In this document: positions 35,324 to 43,946 of the stretch, piece by piece
Layout: each line of letters starts with the position of its first letter
How positions within the stretch are numbered: the stretch's first letter is position 1
NCBI RefSeq assembly: GCF_002844375.1
Contig: NZ_CP024199.1
Coordinates: 818,001-882,000, forward strand
Direction: 5' to 3'
DNA from: Thalassospira marina
GTDB taxonomy: Bacteria; Pseudomonadota; Alphaproteobacteria; Rhodospirillales; Thalassospiraceae
Length of the DNA stretch: 64,000 bases
Translations under genes and position numbers: made by a program
The notes under the pieces: model-generated
Told to the model about the DNA's origin: nothing
Seen by the model: the letters and a program-made list of their open reading frames with translations, nothing else
Database searches by the model: none

Positions 35324-36322
35324 ATGGAGATCAGACAATTGCAATGCTTTGTTGCGGTTGCCGAAGAACTGCATTTCCGGCGTGCTGCCGTCCGCCTTGC
35401 CATCAGCCAGCCAGCCCTTTCGGCCAGCCTTGCCGCACTTGAGGCCGATTTGGGTTTTGCCCTGTTTTTCCGGACGACCCGGCAGGTCAGCCTGACCCAG
35501 GCAGGGGCGGTATTTTTAAAAGATGTGCGCCAGATTTTGCGTAATCTGGATGCCGCCAAACGGCAGGCGCGCGACATTGCCCATTCTGCCGTACCCGCCA
35601 TTCGTATTGGCGGGGTGGATGAAGCCATTGTAACCCTGGTGCCGACGCTGATGGCGCGCTTTCGGCAGGATTATCCCGATATTCACCTGCAGGTTCACGA
35701 GGTTTCATCATCCGGGCGCAATTTGCAGGCATTGGAAGCCCACCGGGCCGATATCGTGTTTATTCGTGAAAATGTTGATAGCGATCACATCGCATGCCGT
35801 CTGCTTTATCGGCAGCCGGTAATGGCAGCGTTGCCGGTATCTGCAAGGTCTGTGACTACTAGCCCGCACCCGATCATATCGGACGCGTCGCCTGCATCGG
35901 GTCAGGGGGATAATACCGACTGGAAGGAACGCATAGCCGATGATATCGCCCACGTTACCCCGGATGAATTGGCAGCATGGCCGTTGATTGGCTTTCCACG
36001 TCATGCCCGGCCATTACTGCATGATCTGGTGATGGGCAGTCTGGCGCATATTACCGCAACCCCGGCGGTGACCTGCGAAGTAATTGATAAATCAACCATG
36101 CTGCAACTGGTGCGTCAGGGCGTGGGTGTGGCGCTGGTTCCCAAATGGGCGCAAGCCATTGCGCCAGAGGGCGTACGTTTTGTGCCATATGGGGACCCGG
36201 TATTGGAATTGCCGCTTTATATCGCCTGGCGCAAACGCGATTATTCCCCGCAACTGGGCCATTTTGTTTCCCTTGCCTGTGCGTTAGGCGAGGCGCAAGG
36301 CGGCAACGGCAAGGACATGTGA
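35324..36322 (+). CDS. LysR family transcriptional regulator
   Basis: 332 aa: N-terminal winged helix-turn-helix (about residues 2-60, 'MEIRQLQCFVAVAEELHF', 'SQPALSASLAALEADLG') and a periplasmic-binding-protein-like effector domain (about 92-310). A longer than usual loop with Ser/Thr/Asp-rich sequence lies at about 180-205. It is on the same strand and 50 bp after the dehalogenase gene, which is the likeliest target; most LysR genes are divergent from their target, so this is weak. Confidence 0.9.
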   Translation: MEIRQLQCFVAVAEELHFRRAAVRLAISQPALSASLAALEADLGFALFFRTTRQVSLTQAGAVFLKDVRQILRNLDAAKRQARDIAHSAVPAIRIGGVDEAIVTLVPTLMARFRQDYPDIHLQVHEVSSSGRNLQALEAHRADIVFIRENVDSDHIACRLLYRQPVMAALPVSARSVTTSPHPIISDASPASGQGDNTDWKERIADDIAHVTPDELAAWPLIGFPRHARPLLHDLVMGSLAHITATPAVTCEVIDKSTMLQLVRQGVGVALVPKWAQAIAPEGVRFVPYGDPVLELPLYIAWRKRDYSPQLGHFVSLACALGEAQGGNGKDM

Positions 36323-36366
36323 TCCGGGTTGATTGTGCCTTAAGCGGCACGGCGGTGTGGCCAATT

Positions 36367-36402
36367 AAAAAGGGCGAGGTGCCATGGCACCCCGCCCTTT
36401 TT
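36367..36402. terminator. Bidirectional terminator between the LysR gene and dctM
   Basis: Near-perfect 36-bp palindrome: AAAAAGGGCG, one mismatch, GGTGCC, loop AT, GGCACC, CGCCCTTTTT. It serves both converging genes. Confidence 0.92.
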
Positions 36403-36418
36403 GTTGGGCATTTTTGTT

Positions 36419-37729
36419 TTACCGCCCGGTAATGCCGGGGAAGATGATGAGAAGGGCCACGGCAAGGACCTGCAGGCAGATGAAAGGCACAAGGGATTTG
36501 AAAATTGTGCCCAATGTTATGTCTGGAGGGGCCACCGATTTGAGATAGAAGGCTGCCGGACCAAAAGGCGGGGACAGGAAGCTGACCTGCATGTTCATCG
36601 CAAACACCACGCCAAACCAGACCGGGTCAAAGCCAAGCTGTTTTACGATGGGTACGAAGATGGGCATGGTCAGAAGGGCGATGCCGACCCAGTCCAGGAA
36701 CATGCCCAGGATAAACAGGATCAGCATCATCACCAGGATAACCACGGTCGGGTCATCGGAAATGCCCGTGATCATGCCTGACACGAATTTGATGCCGCCC
36801 ATCAGGTTAAACACACCCACCAGGGCCGATGCGCCAATCCCGATCCAGACAATCATGCCGCAGGTTGAAAGGGTTTGCATGGCCGCCCCCTTCAACATCG
36901 ACAGGGAAAATTCGCCGCGCAGCATGGTCGAGGCAATAACACCTGCAACACCAACAGCCGATGCCTCGGTTACCGATGCAATGCCGCCATAAATCGAACC
37001 TAGAACGCAGATCACCACAAGAATGGGCAGGAAAAGGCCCTTGAGGAGACGGAGCTTTTCCTCGGTCGGGATATGTTCGGTGCGGGGCGGCGGGGCGACA
37101 TTATCGCCGAAATAGCAGCGAAACAGCACATAGGCGACATAAAAGCCCGCCAGCATGAAGCCGGGAATAAAGGCCGATGTGAATAGATCCCCGATCGAAA
37201 CATTGGCCGTTAGGCCATAAATGATCAGCACGATCGAAGGTGGCACCATGGTACCGAGTGAGCCACCCGCACAGACAACACCAATCGCCAGGTTTTTATC
37301 ATAACCCTGACGCAGCATCTGGGGCAGGGCGATCATGCCGAGAAGGACGATCTCGCCGCCGATAATGCCGCTCATGGCAGCAAGGATGACGGCGACAAAA
37401 ATGGTCTGAACCGCAACCCCGCCTTTAAGCCGGCCACCAAACAGGCGCATCGCCTCGAACAGGTCCCGGGCGATGCCTGATCGGTCCAGAAGGGCCGCCA
37501 TGAGGACGAACATGGGGACGGAAACAAAAACGAATGAAGAAACAAACGAATAGACCCGACTGGTAATCAACGACACCGCCATGATGTTGTCGAACCAGCC
37601 AAGGGTGAAAATCAGGGCGACCAGCAGGGTTACAAATGCCAGCGGCATGCCTGTCAGCAAAAAGCCGATCAGCATGACAAACATCGCCAGCGTGCCGTAT
37701 TCAATGCCCAGTGATTGCAGATGTAACAT
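36419..37729 (-). CDS. dctM: TRAP transporter large permease (DctM)
   Basis: 436 aa, about 12 membrane helices, the ion-coupled transport subunit of a tripartite TRAP importer. Typical elements: 'GMPLAFVTLLVALIFTLGW', 'GGSLGTMVPPSIVLIIYGL' and 'MFLDWVGIALLTMPIFVPI'. ATG has AGGA upstream. Third transport gene after dctP and dctQ, 50 bp after dctQ. Confidence 0.95.
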   Translation of the reverse strand: MLHLQSLGIEYGTLAMFVMLIGFLLTGMPLAFVTLLVALIFTLGWFDNIMAVSLITSRVYSFVSSFVFVSVPMFVLMAALLDRSGIARDLFEAMRLFGGRLKGGVAVQTIFVAVILAAMSGIIGGEIVLLGMIALPQMLRQGYDKNLAIGVVCAGGSLGTMVPPSIVLIIYGLTANVSIGDLFTSAFIPGFMLAGFYVAYVLFRCYFGDNVAPPPRTEHIPTEEKLRLLKGLFLPILVVICVLGSIYGGIASVTEASAVGVAGVIASTMLRGEFSLSMLKGAAMQTLSTCGMIVWIGIGASALVGVFNLMGGIKFVSGMITGISDDPTVVILVMMLILFILGMFLDWVGIALLTMPIFVPIVKQLGFDPVWFGVVFAMNMQVSFLSPPFGPAAFYLKSVAPPDITLGTIFKSLVPFICLQVLAVALLIIFPGITGR

Positions 37730-37779
37730 GGGTAATTATCCTGGTGCGCTTTTGGCGCAGGAAATGGAACGGAAAATGA

Positions 37780-38409
37780 TTAGCGGCGTGCGGGCGCTTC
37801 GCTGGCGGAGAGATCAGGTTTCTGTCGGAAATAGTTATAGGCCAGGATCAGAAACTGCACCGTCAGGGCGACCATGATAACCAGCATGAAAATTTTAAGG
37901 ATCGCCGGAAAAGGCGGGTTCCATGCACTGCCGCTGGTTTCAAGGCGAATGCCGCCGGTTGGCGCAAAGGCCGCCTTTTTAACCATCAGCCAGGCCGCGA
38001 AACTGAAAAAGCCGGTTGAAAGCGCGCAGATCAGTGAAATGACAATATTCAGAATGCGCCGTGCCTTTGGCCCGACCATGTCATAAATGATCACCACCCG
38101 GATATGCTGGTTGCGCGATGCACAGAACAGCCCGGCAAAGACAAATCCCATGCCACACAAAAATGTCGTTGTTTCATGGGCCCAGATGGTGGGCGCATCA
38201 AAAATGTGACGCATGCAGATTTCAAAGATCAGGGCGGCCATCGAACAAAGGAAACCAATGGCAAAGATGGTGCCAAGATGATTGACGCCGCGGCCAAAAA
38301 CGCCGGATTCCGGCGGTAAAACAGCGCGGTTGTCATCAATCAGTTCGGCCACGTCCCCTTCGGATGTGCCAAGTGGGGCATGTGGGTCGCTGTGTGGCGT
38401 GTTGGTCAT
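37780..38409 (-). CDS. dctQ: TRAP transporter small permease (DctQ)
   Basis: 209 aa with four membrane helices; 'RHIFDAPTIWAHETTTFLCG' is the DctQ core motif. The hydrophilic N-terminus of about 50 residues is longer than usual. ATG at 38409 follows AAGGAATGG; an earlier in-frame codon at 38457 is not favoured. It joins DctM to form the membrane complex fed by DctP. Confidence 0.92.
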   Translation of the reverse strand: MTNTPHSDPHAPLGTSEGDVAELIDDNRAVLPPESGVFGRGVNHLGTIFAIGFLCSMAALIFEICMRHIFDAPTIWAHETTTFLCGMGFVFAGLFCASRNQHIRVVIIYDMVGPKARRILNIVISLICALSTGFFSFAAWLMVKKAAFAPTGGIRLETSGSAWNPPFPAILKIFMLVIMVALTVQFLILAYNYFRQKPDLSASEAPARR

Positions 38410-38516
38410 GAAACCATTCCTTAAACGCGGAGTACGTCGCGAAGCAGGCGTTTGCATTTGGGCAGGAAGGGAACGGCCGCGAATGGCATGTTAAGCCCCA
38501 AACCCGAAACGCGATA

Positions 38517-38543
38517 CCCCCGGCCCGTAAAACAGGCCGGGGG
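38517..38543 (-). terminator. Hairpin between dctP and dctQ
   Basis: Perfect 9-bp GC stem (38517-38525 with 38535-38543), 13 nt past the dctP stop, with no T-run. As at the dpp operon, it probably raises the ratio of binding protein to permease. Confidence 0.6.
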
Positions 38544-38556
38544 CAGATAGGGTGGA

Positions 38557-39588
38557 TTATTTCAACAGACCCTGGGCTTTGAGGTATTTGGTCAGGGTTT
38601 CGTAAACTTCCTTGGCGTTGTCCGAACGTTCGGCAACTTTCTGCCACTGCTTCATGGCAATGGCGCGGAATTTGGCGCGTTCTTCGTCGGACCAGTTGGT
38701 GATCTGGATGTCACCCTTGGCCTGATCCTTGGCAACGGCTTCGCGGTCTTTCATCTGCAGGCGTGCTACCAGATCCTGGGACAGGTCACGTACCGAAACG
38801 GTCAGAATTTCCTGCAGGTCTTTGGGCAGGGCGTCCCATTTTTCCTTGTTCATCGAAACTTCGACCAGCGGCATGGAATGGAAGCCGGGATAAACAGGGT
38901 GTTTGGCGATATCGTTCAGGCCCATGGCCGAATTGGTGGCATAAACCGTGGCGTCCGCCGCATCGATGACCTTTTTGTCAAGCGAGGTATAGACTTCGGA
39001 CTGCGGGATATTGACCGGGGCTGCACCGGCAGCAGCAAACACTTCCTGCACCATGCCTTCCGGTGCGCGGACTTTAAGGCCCTTCAGATCGGCCACACCA
39101 TTAAGCGGAACTGAGGAAACAAAGGCTTCAAGACCCGGGGTGATGGCGCCAATGAAATGCAGGCCATAGGGTTCTTCAAGTTTGTTCATCAGTTCCTTGC
39201 CACCACCATAATTGATGAAGCGGAACATCTGCTGCGGGTCGGCCCAGGCGCCAATCGGGTTGGCGATCAGGCTGAATGCCGGGTCTTTACCGGAAAAATA
39301 GCTGACATCGGTAATGTGACCATCAAGGATGCCTGCCGCAATGGCATCCTGGGTTTCGGCATGTTCAACGATGGAACCGACCGGCAGCAATTCGATCTTG
39401 ATGCGGCCATTGGTCATTTCCTCGACCCGTTTGGTCCATTCCTGATCGATTTCAAAGGTGGGGGTGCCGGAATTGTCGCTGGACTGGAATTTCCATTCGT
39501 AATCGGCGGCATGTGCGCTAAGCGAGGTGCTGGCAGCCAAAGCCACGGCAAAAGCCGCGCCCAGAATTGTTTTCATCGACGTTTTCAT
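38557..39588 (-). CDS. dctP: TRAP transporter periplasmic binding protein (DctP)
   Basis: 343 aa. Sec signal peptide ending 'STSLSAHA' at about residue 27, then 'ADYEWKFQSSDNSGTPTFE'. The body is DctP-type, with 'LKGLKVRAPEGMVQEVFAA' holding the arginine that pairs with the substrate carboxylate. The ATG at 39588 lies 3 nt after the gntK stop with AGGGAGG inside gntK; an alternative ATG at 39594 overlaps that stop. Because gntK is co-translated, gluconate or a related sugar acid is the likely ligand. Confidence 0.92.
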   Translation of the reverse strand: MKTSMKTILGAAFAVALAASTSLSAHAADYEWKFQSSDNSGTPTFEIDQEWTKRVEEMTNGRIKIELLPVGSIVEHAETQDAIAAGILDGHITDVSYFSGKDPAFSLIANPIGAWADPQQMFRFINYGGGKELMNKLEEPYGLHFIGAITPGLEAFVSSVPLNGVADLKGLKVRAPEGMVQEVFAAAGAAPVNIPQSEVYTSLDKKVIDAADATVYATNSAMGLNDIAKHPVYPGFHSMPLVEVSMNKEKWDALPKDLQEILTVSVRDLSQDLVARLQMKDREAVAKDQAKGDIQITNWSDEERAKFRAIAMKQWQKVAERSDNAKEVYETLTKYLKAQGLLK

Positions 39589-39590
39589 GA

Positions 39591-40214
39591 TCATCCTCCC
39601 TTGGATGTGGATTTTTGGCCTGGTGGTACGGAATTTTCCGTCCGGTTTTGTTGGGCTTCACGTGCAGTCAGATCATCCAGCACTTGCCAGACGATGTCGT
39701 CTAACGGGGCGATTATGGAAACAGTCAGCGGATCTTCATCCGGCCCCAGCGGTTCAAGATCACCAAGCTGGCTGTCAAGCAGGGCGGAAGGCATGAAATG
39801 CCCGGCCCGGTTATTCATCCGGTCCAGAATCAGGTCGCGCGGGCCTTCCAGAAAAACAAACACCAGTTGCGGCCCCAGATGCGTGCGCAAAAAATCGCGA
39901 TAGCGGCGTTTAAGGGCGGAACAGGCAATAAAAATGGGCGGGGTTGGCTGGCCAGGGCGGGCGTTATTCCCGGCAGTGGCGGCAATTTCATTGCGGGTGG
40001 CAATCGCGACCTTGCACAGGGCATCAAGCCAGGGCCAGCGCATTTCATCATTTAACGGCAGCCCGCGACGCATATGTTCGACATTTTCCGCCGGATGGTG
40101 GTCATCCGCATCGAGCCAGGCACTGTGTGTGGCCGTGGCAAGGCGGCGGGCAGTTTCGGTTTTACCCGACCCGCTGACACCCATGACGATGACGAATTTC
40201 GCAACGCTATTCAT
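39591..40214 (-). CDS. gntK: Gluconokinase
   Basis: 207 aa P-loop kinase ('IVMGVSGSGKTETARRLA', Walker A) with 'WLDADDHHPAENVEHMRRG' and 'CSALKRRYRDFLR', all typical of GntK, which phosphorylates gluconate for the Entner-Doudoroff or pentose phosphate route. ATG at 40214 matches the family start; the frame is open to 40280. It is the first gene of gntK-dctP-dctQ-dctM and lies just downstream of the paired operators at 40265-40297. Confidence 0.93.
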   Translation of the reverse strand: MNSVAKFVIVMGVSGSGKTETARRLATATHSAWLDADDHHPAENVEHMRRGLPLNDEMRWPWLDALCKVAIATRNEIAATAGNNARPGQPTPPIFIACSALKRRYRDFLRTHLGPQLVFVFLEGPRDLILDRMNNRAGHFMPSALLDSQLGDLEPLGPDEDPLTVSIIAPLDDIVWQVLDDLTAREAQQNRTENSVPPGQKSTSKGG

Positions 40215-40253
40215 TGGCAAAGACTGTTTCCCGGACGCTGTATGGCAGGGCTT

Positions 40254-40308
40254 CTGTTGACTCAATGTTAGCGCTAACATAATGATAGCGCTAACATTGA
40301 GTCAACAG
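40254..40308. promoter_or_regulatory. Divergent gluconate promoter/operator: two LacI-type operators in a 23-bp inverted repeat
   Basis: Arms 40254-40276 and 40286-40308 are perfect 23-bp inverse complements around a 9-nt centre. Inside are two LacI/GntR-type operators: 40265-40280 (perfect 16-bp palindrome ATGTTAGCGCTAACAT) and 40282-40297 (one mismatch), 17 bp centre to centre. Each outer arm carries TTGACT: on the minus strand TTGACT (40305-40300), 18 bp, TATGTT forms a gntK promoter overlapped by both operators; on the plus strand TTGACT (40257-40262), 18 bp, AATGAT could serve the SGNH gene. The repressor is most likely the LacI-type gene at 41243. Confidence 0.85.
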
Positions 40309-40566
40309 AAATCCTCACACAATTTTTGCGCGGTTAATCATCGGTAAATTCAGCACCTTAGAATGATTTCAATAATTGTGTGCAGGGCGGATACGTCTAT
40401 AATAAGAAAAATGTGATACGCTTTGCATCTGTTCCGCGAAAGCAGTGCCACCCGAAAGGCCGCAAAGACGGCCAAAAGGGCCAAAAGGGCAGGCCGCGTG
40501 AAACAGGCTGGTTGAAATCACACCGTTTTTCAAGGGATCGCACCAAATCTCGTCGGGAATAACGCC
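40309..40566. other. Leader region upstream of the SGNH hydrolase gene
   Basis: 258 bp without a supported gene between the operator and the SGNH start. It has a short tandem GGCCAAAAG repeat near 40470-40488 and no clear ribosome site right before 40567. Confidence 0.4.
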
Positions 40567-41220
40567 ATGTATACGAAAACAGTTCTTGCCTATGGGGATA
40601 GTCTGACCTGGGGCCACCACCCTGAACATGGCAGGCGCCATCCCTTTAATGATTTATGGCCAAGTGTATTGGGTGAAGGGCTGGGGCGACAGGCGCGCGT
40701 CATCGCCGAGGGGCTTGGTGGCCGGACCACCGCATTTGATGATCATACTGCCCCGGCCGAACGCAATGGTGCGAAAGTGTTGCCAACCCTGCTGGGCAGC
40801 CACGACCCGCTTGACCTTGTGATCATTATGCTGGGATCGAACGATTTGAAATCGTTTATTTGTGGCGATGTCTGGGGGGCCGCGGCCGGGATGGGCAGGC
40901 TTGTCGATATTGTCCGGACATACCCCTATAAGGCCGGGCCCGCACCGGCTGTGATGGTGGTGGCCCCGCCGCATTTTTGCGAAACCGATAAGGTGGGCGG
41001 CACCCTGCCTTCGGGGCGCAGCATTGCCGAATCGCAAAAATTTGCCGGTGCCTATCAGTTGCTGGCACGTGACAAGAACTGCCATTTCTTTGACGCATCG
41101 CGCGTTGCGGTGCCATCACCTGTTGACGGCGTGCATCTGGATGCGGCTAATACACGGGCGATAGGGACGGCGCTTGTTCCCCTGGTTGAGGAAATATTGC
41201 GCGGCGGCCCCCACGATTAA
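40567..41220 (+). CDS. SGNH/GDSL-family esterase
   Basis: 217 aa. Block I 'VLAYGDSLTWG' (catalytic Ser), block II 'GLGGRTT' (Gly), block III 'MLGSNDLK' (Asn) and block V 'DGVHLD' (Asp and His) are all in place, so it should be an active esterase, arylesterase or carbohydrate deacetylase type. No signal peptide, so cytoplasmic. It is 22 bp upstream of the LacI-type repressor gene and divergent from the gluconate operon, which suggests action on a sugar-acid ester or lactone; that is inference. Confidence 0.88.
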   Translation: MYTKTVLAYGDSLTWGHHPEHGRRHPFNDLWPSVLGEGLGRQARVIAEGLGGRTTAFDDHTAPAERNGAKVLPTLLGSHDPLDLVIIMLGSNDLKSFICGDVWGAAAGMGRLVDIVRTYPYKAGPAPAVMVVAPPHFCETDKVGGTLPSGRSIAESQKFAGAYQLLARDKNCHFFDASRVAVPSPVDGVHLDAANTRAIGTALVPLVEEILRGGPHD

Positions 41221-41242
41221 TGCAGATTGCAGTCAGGCTGGA

Positions 41243-42277
41243 ATGAGAAAACGTAAAGGGGCAGGACGACCGACAATTGCCGATGTCGCCGCCCAGGCAG
41301 GGGTGAGTTCCATCACGGTGTCGCGTGCCTTGCGCGATCCGCAAAAAGTATCCGAGCGGCTGCGCGGCAAAATCGACAAGGCAGTGCGCGCGCTAAATTA
41401 CATTCCCGATACCCATGCCAGTGCGCTGGCATCCTCGCGGTCCAATGTTGTCGGGGTGCTTGTGCCCTCGCTTACCAACAGCGTTTTTGCCGATACCCTG
41501 CGCGCGATTTATGACGCCCTTGATGGCAGCCCGTTACAGGTGCAGCTTGGCAATTCGCGTTATTCCGCCGCCGAACAGGAACGCCTGATAGGCATATTTT
41601 TAAGCCAGCGGCCAACAGCCATGATTGTTTCAGGCATTGATCAGACGCCCGCTGCGCGCAAAATGCTGGAAGAAGCCAATTGTCCGGTGGTGCAGATCAT
41701 GGAAACCGGGCCGGACCCGATTGATATGATGGTGGGCTTTTCGCATTATCAGGGCGGGCGGGCCGCAGCCCAGCACCTGATTGATCAGGGATATCGCCAT
41801 ATCGGATTTTTGGGCGCGCGGATGGACCCGCGCACAACCCGCCGCCTTGCCGGGTTTCGCAGTGCGCTGGAAGATGCCGGCATGTTTGACCCGGACCTTG
41901 TAAAAACCACCACCACGTCATCCAGCGTGACGCTGGGCGGTGTATTGTTGCGCGAACTGGCCCGCCACCGGCCAGATCTTGATGCTGTTTTTTGCAACAA
42001 TGATGACCTTGCATTGGGTGCGCTTTTCGGGGCGCAGAAGGCGGGTATTTCGGTGCCCTCGCAATTGGGCATTGCCGGGTTTAACGACCTTGAAATGATG
42101 GAGGCCGCCTGCCCGTCGCTGACCAGTATCCGCACGGATCGCTACGGCATTGGCCGCCATGCGGTAAATATGATCCATGCCGTGCTGGATGGTGCACCGC
42201 CGCCCGAAAAGATCATTGATCTGGGGTTTGAATTGCAGCAACGCCAAAGCACGGACCGCAACCGTCAGCCTGCCTGA
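41243..42277 (+). CDS. LacI family repressor, probable gluconate regulator (GntR type)
   Basis: 344 aa. N-terminal LacI helix-turn-helix ('TIADVAAQAGVSSITVSRAL', about residues 12-31) and hinge ('HASALASSRSNVVGVLVPSL'), then the sugar-binding-protein-like ligand and dimer domain. It resembles GntR/IdnR regulators, and the paired operators near 40265-40297 carry the LacI-type central GCGC symmetry. ATG at 41243 is placed just after the SGNH stop; a longer reading from 41174 would overlap that gene. Inferred role: repress gntK-TRAP and its own operon until gluconate is present. Confidence 0.9.
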   Translation: MRKRKGAGRPTIADVAAQAGVSSITVSRALRDPQKVSERLRGKIDKAVRALNYIPDTHASALASSRSNVVGVLVPSLTNSVFADTLRAIYDALDGSPLQVQLGNSRYSAAEQERLIGIFLSQRPTAMIVSGIDQTPAARKMLEEANCPVVQIMETGPDPIDMMVGFSHYQGGRAAAQHLIDQGYRHIGFLGARMDPRTTRRLAGFRSALEDAGMFDPDLVKTTTTSSSVTLGGVLLRELARHRPDLDAVFCNNDDLALGALFGAQKAGISVPSQLGIAGFNDLEMMEAACPSLTSIRTDRYGIGRHAVNMIHAVLDGAPPPEKIIDLGFELQQRQSTDRNRQPA

Positions 42278-42337
42278 TATTCGCAAGGGTTTTGCCGCAG
42301 GGCCAGCAATGCGAAGCCGTGTGCACTGCGTACAGAA

Positions 42338-42919
42338 TTAATCAGTGTTTTCGCTGCCCATCAGGGGAAAACGTGCGCTTAGATCAGCCAGAACTTCGCG
42401 CGGGCCGGTAATTTCGATCAGGCTGCCAATGGTATCAAACTGGCGGTCCAGCACGGTGATATCTGCGCGCGAGCAGGCCTGTTCCATGCCCCCGGCATCG
42501 GCAAAGCTGGCAAATAACCGGGTTGTCCCCTGCGGGATATAGGGTTTGATATCGGCAATATCGCAAACAGCCTGTGTCGCGCCGCTATAGGCACGTACCA
42601 GCCCGCCGGTGCCCAGTTTCGTGCCGCCAAAATAACGGGTGACGATAACGGCAATATTGATCAGGTCGCGCCCCTGCAACACCTTCAGGCAGGGCATGCC
42701 TGATGTACCTGATGGTTCACCATCATCCTTGCCATGTTCGATCAACTGGTCTTCGTCGTTAAGATAACGATAGGCCGTAACGTGGTGGTTGGCCTTGGGG
42801 TGTTCCTTGCGCAATTCTGCCAGCCTGTCGGCAAATTGGGCATAGGGCACCAGTGTCGCCAGAAATCGCGATTTCTTTTCTTCGGTTTCGCAAAAAGCGG
42901 GCTGTTCGATGGTTTGCAT
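42338..42919 (-). CDS. YigZ/IMPACT family protein
   Basis: 193 aa. 'KKSRFLATLVPYAQ', 'ANHHVTAYRY', 'DDGEPSGTSGMPCLKVLQ' and 'VTRYFGGTKLGTGGLVRAY' are the UPF0029/IMPACT motifs; the C-terminal DUF1949-like part is present. Related to eukaryotic IMPACT, a translation-control protein; the bacterial role is not established. Single gene, convergent with the LacI-type repressor gene. Confidence 0.92.
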   Translation of the reverse strand: MQTIEQPAFCETEEKKSRFLATLVPYAQFADRLAELRKEHPKANHHVTAYRYLNDEDQLIEHGKDDGEPSGTSGMPCLKVLQGRDLINIAVIVTRYFGGTKLGTGGLVRAYSGATQAVCDIADIKPYIPQGTTRLFASFADAGGMEQACSRADITVLDRQFDTIGSLIEITGPREVLADLSARFPLMGSENTD

Positions 42920-42964
42920 GGCTGTGTCTTATCAGACCGCAAAGCGGGGCAACAGGTTTAATGA

Positions 42965-43708
42965 TCAGGCCAGCAGGGCCTTCCCGATCAGGATAATGCC
43001 AAACAAAATCAGCATGATCAGCACCAGCTTGCGAAAGGTTTCGGCTTCCAGCCGGGAACGAACATAGCTGCCCGCCTTTACGCCGATAAAAACCGGGATC
43101 AACCCTGCCAGCGAAATCCACACGCTATGCCATGTCATCAGGCCAATACGGCTAAGCCCGGCTGCCATGATCAGGCTGGAAAGCGTAAAGGATATATTCA
43201 CCCCCTGAACAAACCGTTTGGGGTCCAGGCGCAGGGACAGGAAAAACGGCAGAATCGGCATCACCTGCGAGCCGGTAACACCATTGATCAAACCGGTAAG
43301 AAAACCCGAAATCGGCGCAATGCGTTTTGCCAGCCGGTCGGGGATGTGAATGGCGGGGCGACTGATGGTGACAACGCCATATAAAATCAAAACCGTGCCC
43401 AAAACCGCACCGGCGACCAGCCCGTTTACCTGGTCCAAAATCAGCAGACCAACAATCAGCCCGGGAATGGTCGCCAGAAACATCGGCCAGAAACGTCGCA
43501 CCGTTTCGCGAAAATGCCCGGCCTGAAACATGACGATTACGTTGCTGACCACCGAAGGAATAATCACCAGCGGCATGGCCGATTTAAGGCCAAGCCCCAG
43601 CGTCATCACGGGCAGGGCGGATGTCGAAAAACCAAGGCCGGTTGCCCCTTTGACAAAGGCAGCAATGAAATAGGCGCAGGCAATAATCACTGCTGTTTCG
43701 ATGGTCAT
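42965..43708 (-). CDS. TauE/SafE family sulfite/organosulfonate exporter-like membrane protein
   Basis: 247 aa with about eight membrane segments. 'FIAAFVKGATGLGFSTSALP' and 'SGFLTGLINGVTGSQVMPIL' are the two repeated TauE/SafE half motifs. Members export sulfite, sulfoacetate or similar anions or take up unknown anions; the substrate is not indicated here. ATG at 43708 follows AGGA; a long upstream open frame to 43948 is not supported and would overlap the GFA gene. Confidence 0.88.
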   Translation of the reverse strand: MTIETAVIIACAYFIAAFVKGATGLGFSTSALPVMTLGLGLKSAMPLVIIPSVVSNVIVMFQAGHFRETVRRFWPMFLATIPGLIVGLLILDQVNGLVAGAVLGTVLILYGVVTISRPAIHIPDRLAKRIAPISGFLTGLINGVTGSQVMPILPFFLSLRLDPKRFVQGVNISFTLSSLIMAAGLSRIGLMTWHSVWISLAGLIPVFIGVKAGSYVRSRLEAETFRKLVLIMLILFGIILIGKALLA

Positions 43709-43946
43709 GGGGCGTCCTGAAATCAAAAGCCGGTGGGGCGGCGACGTAGGGTTTGGGTATTGTTCTGGCGTCGTTTTTGGTTGGCTTGGAACGGGCCGGG
43801 TCTGCTGCCATATCTGGCAGCAGCGCAGCATGCGGCGAAACGCCCCGGGGTGCAACTGTTTCGCGCCCGCGTTAAACTGCCCGCATATCGGGGCTGCGCG
43901 TGGCAGATGCGCTGTAACCATAAACGCAATGGCAAGGAGGCAGATC

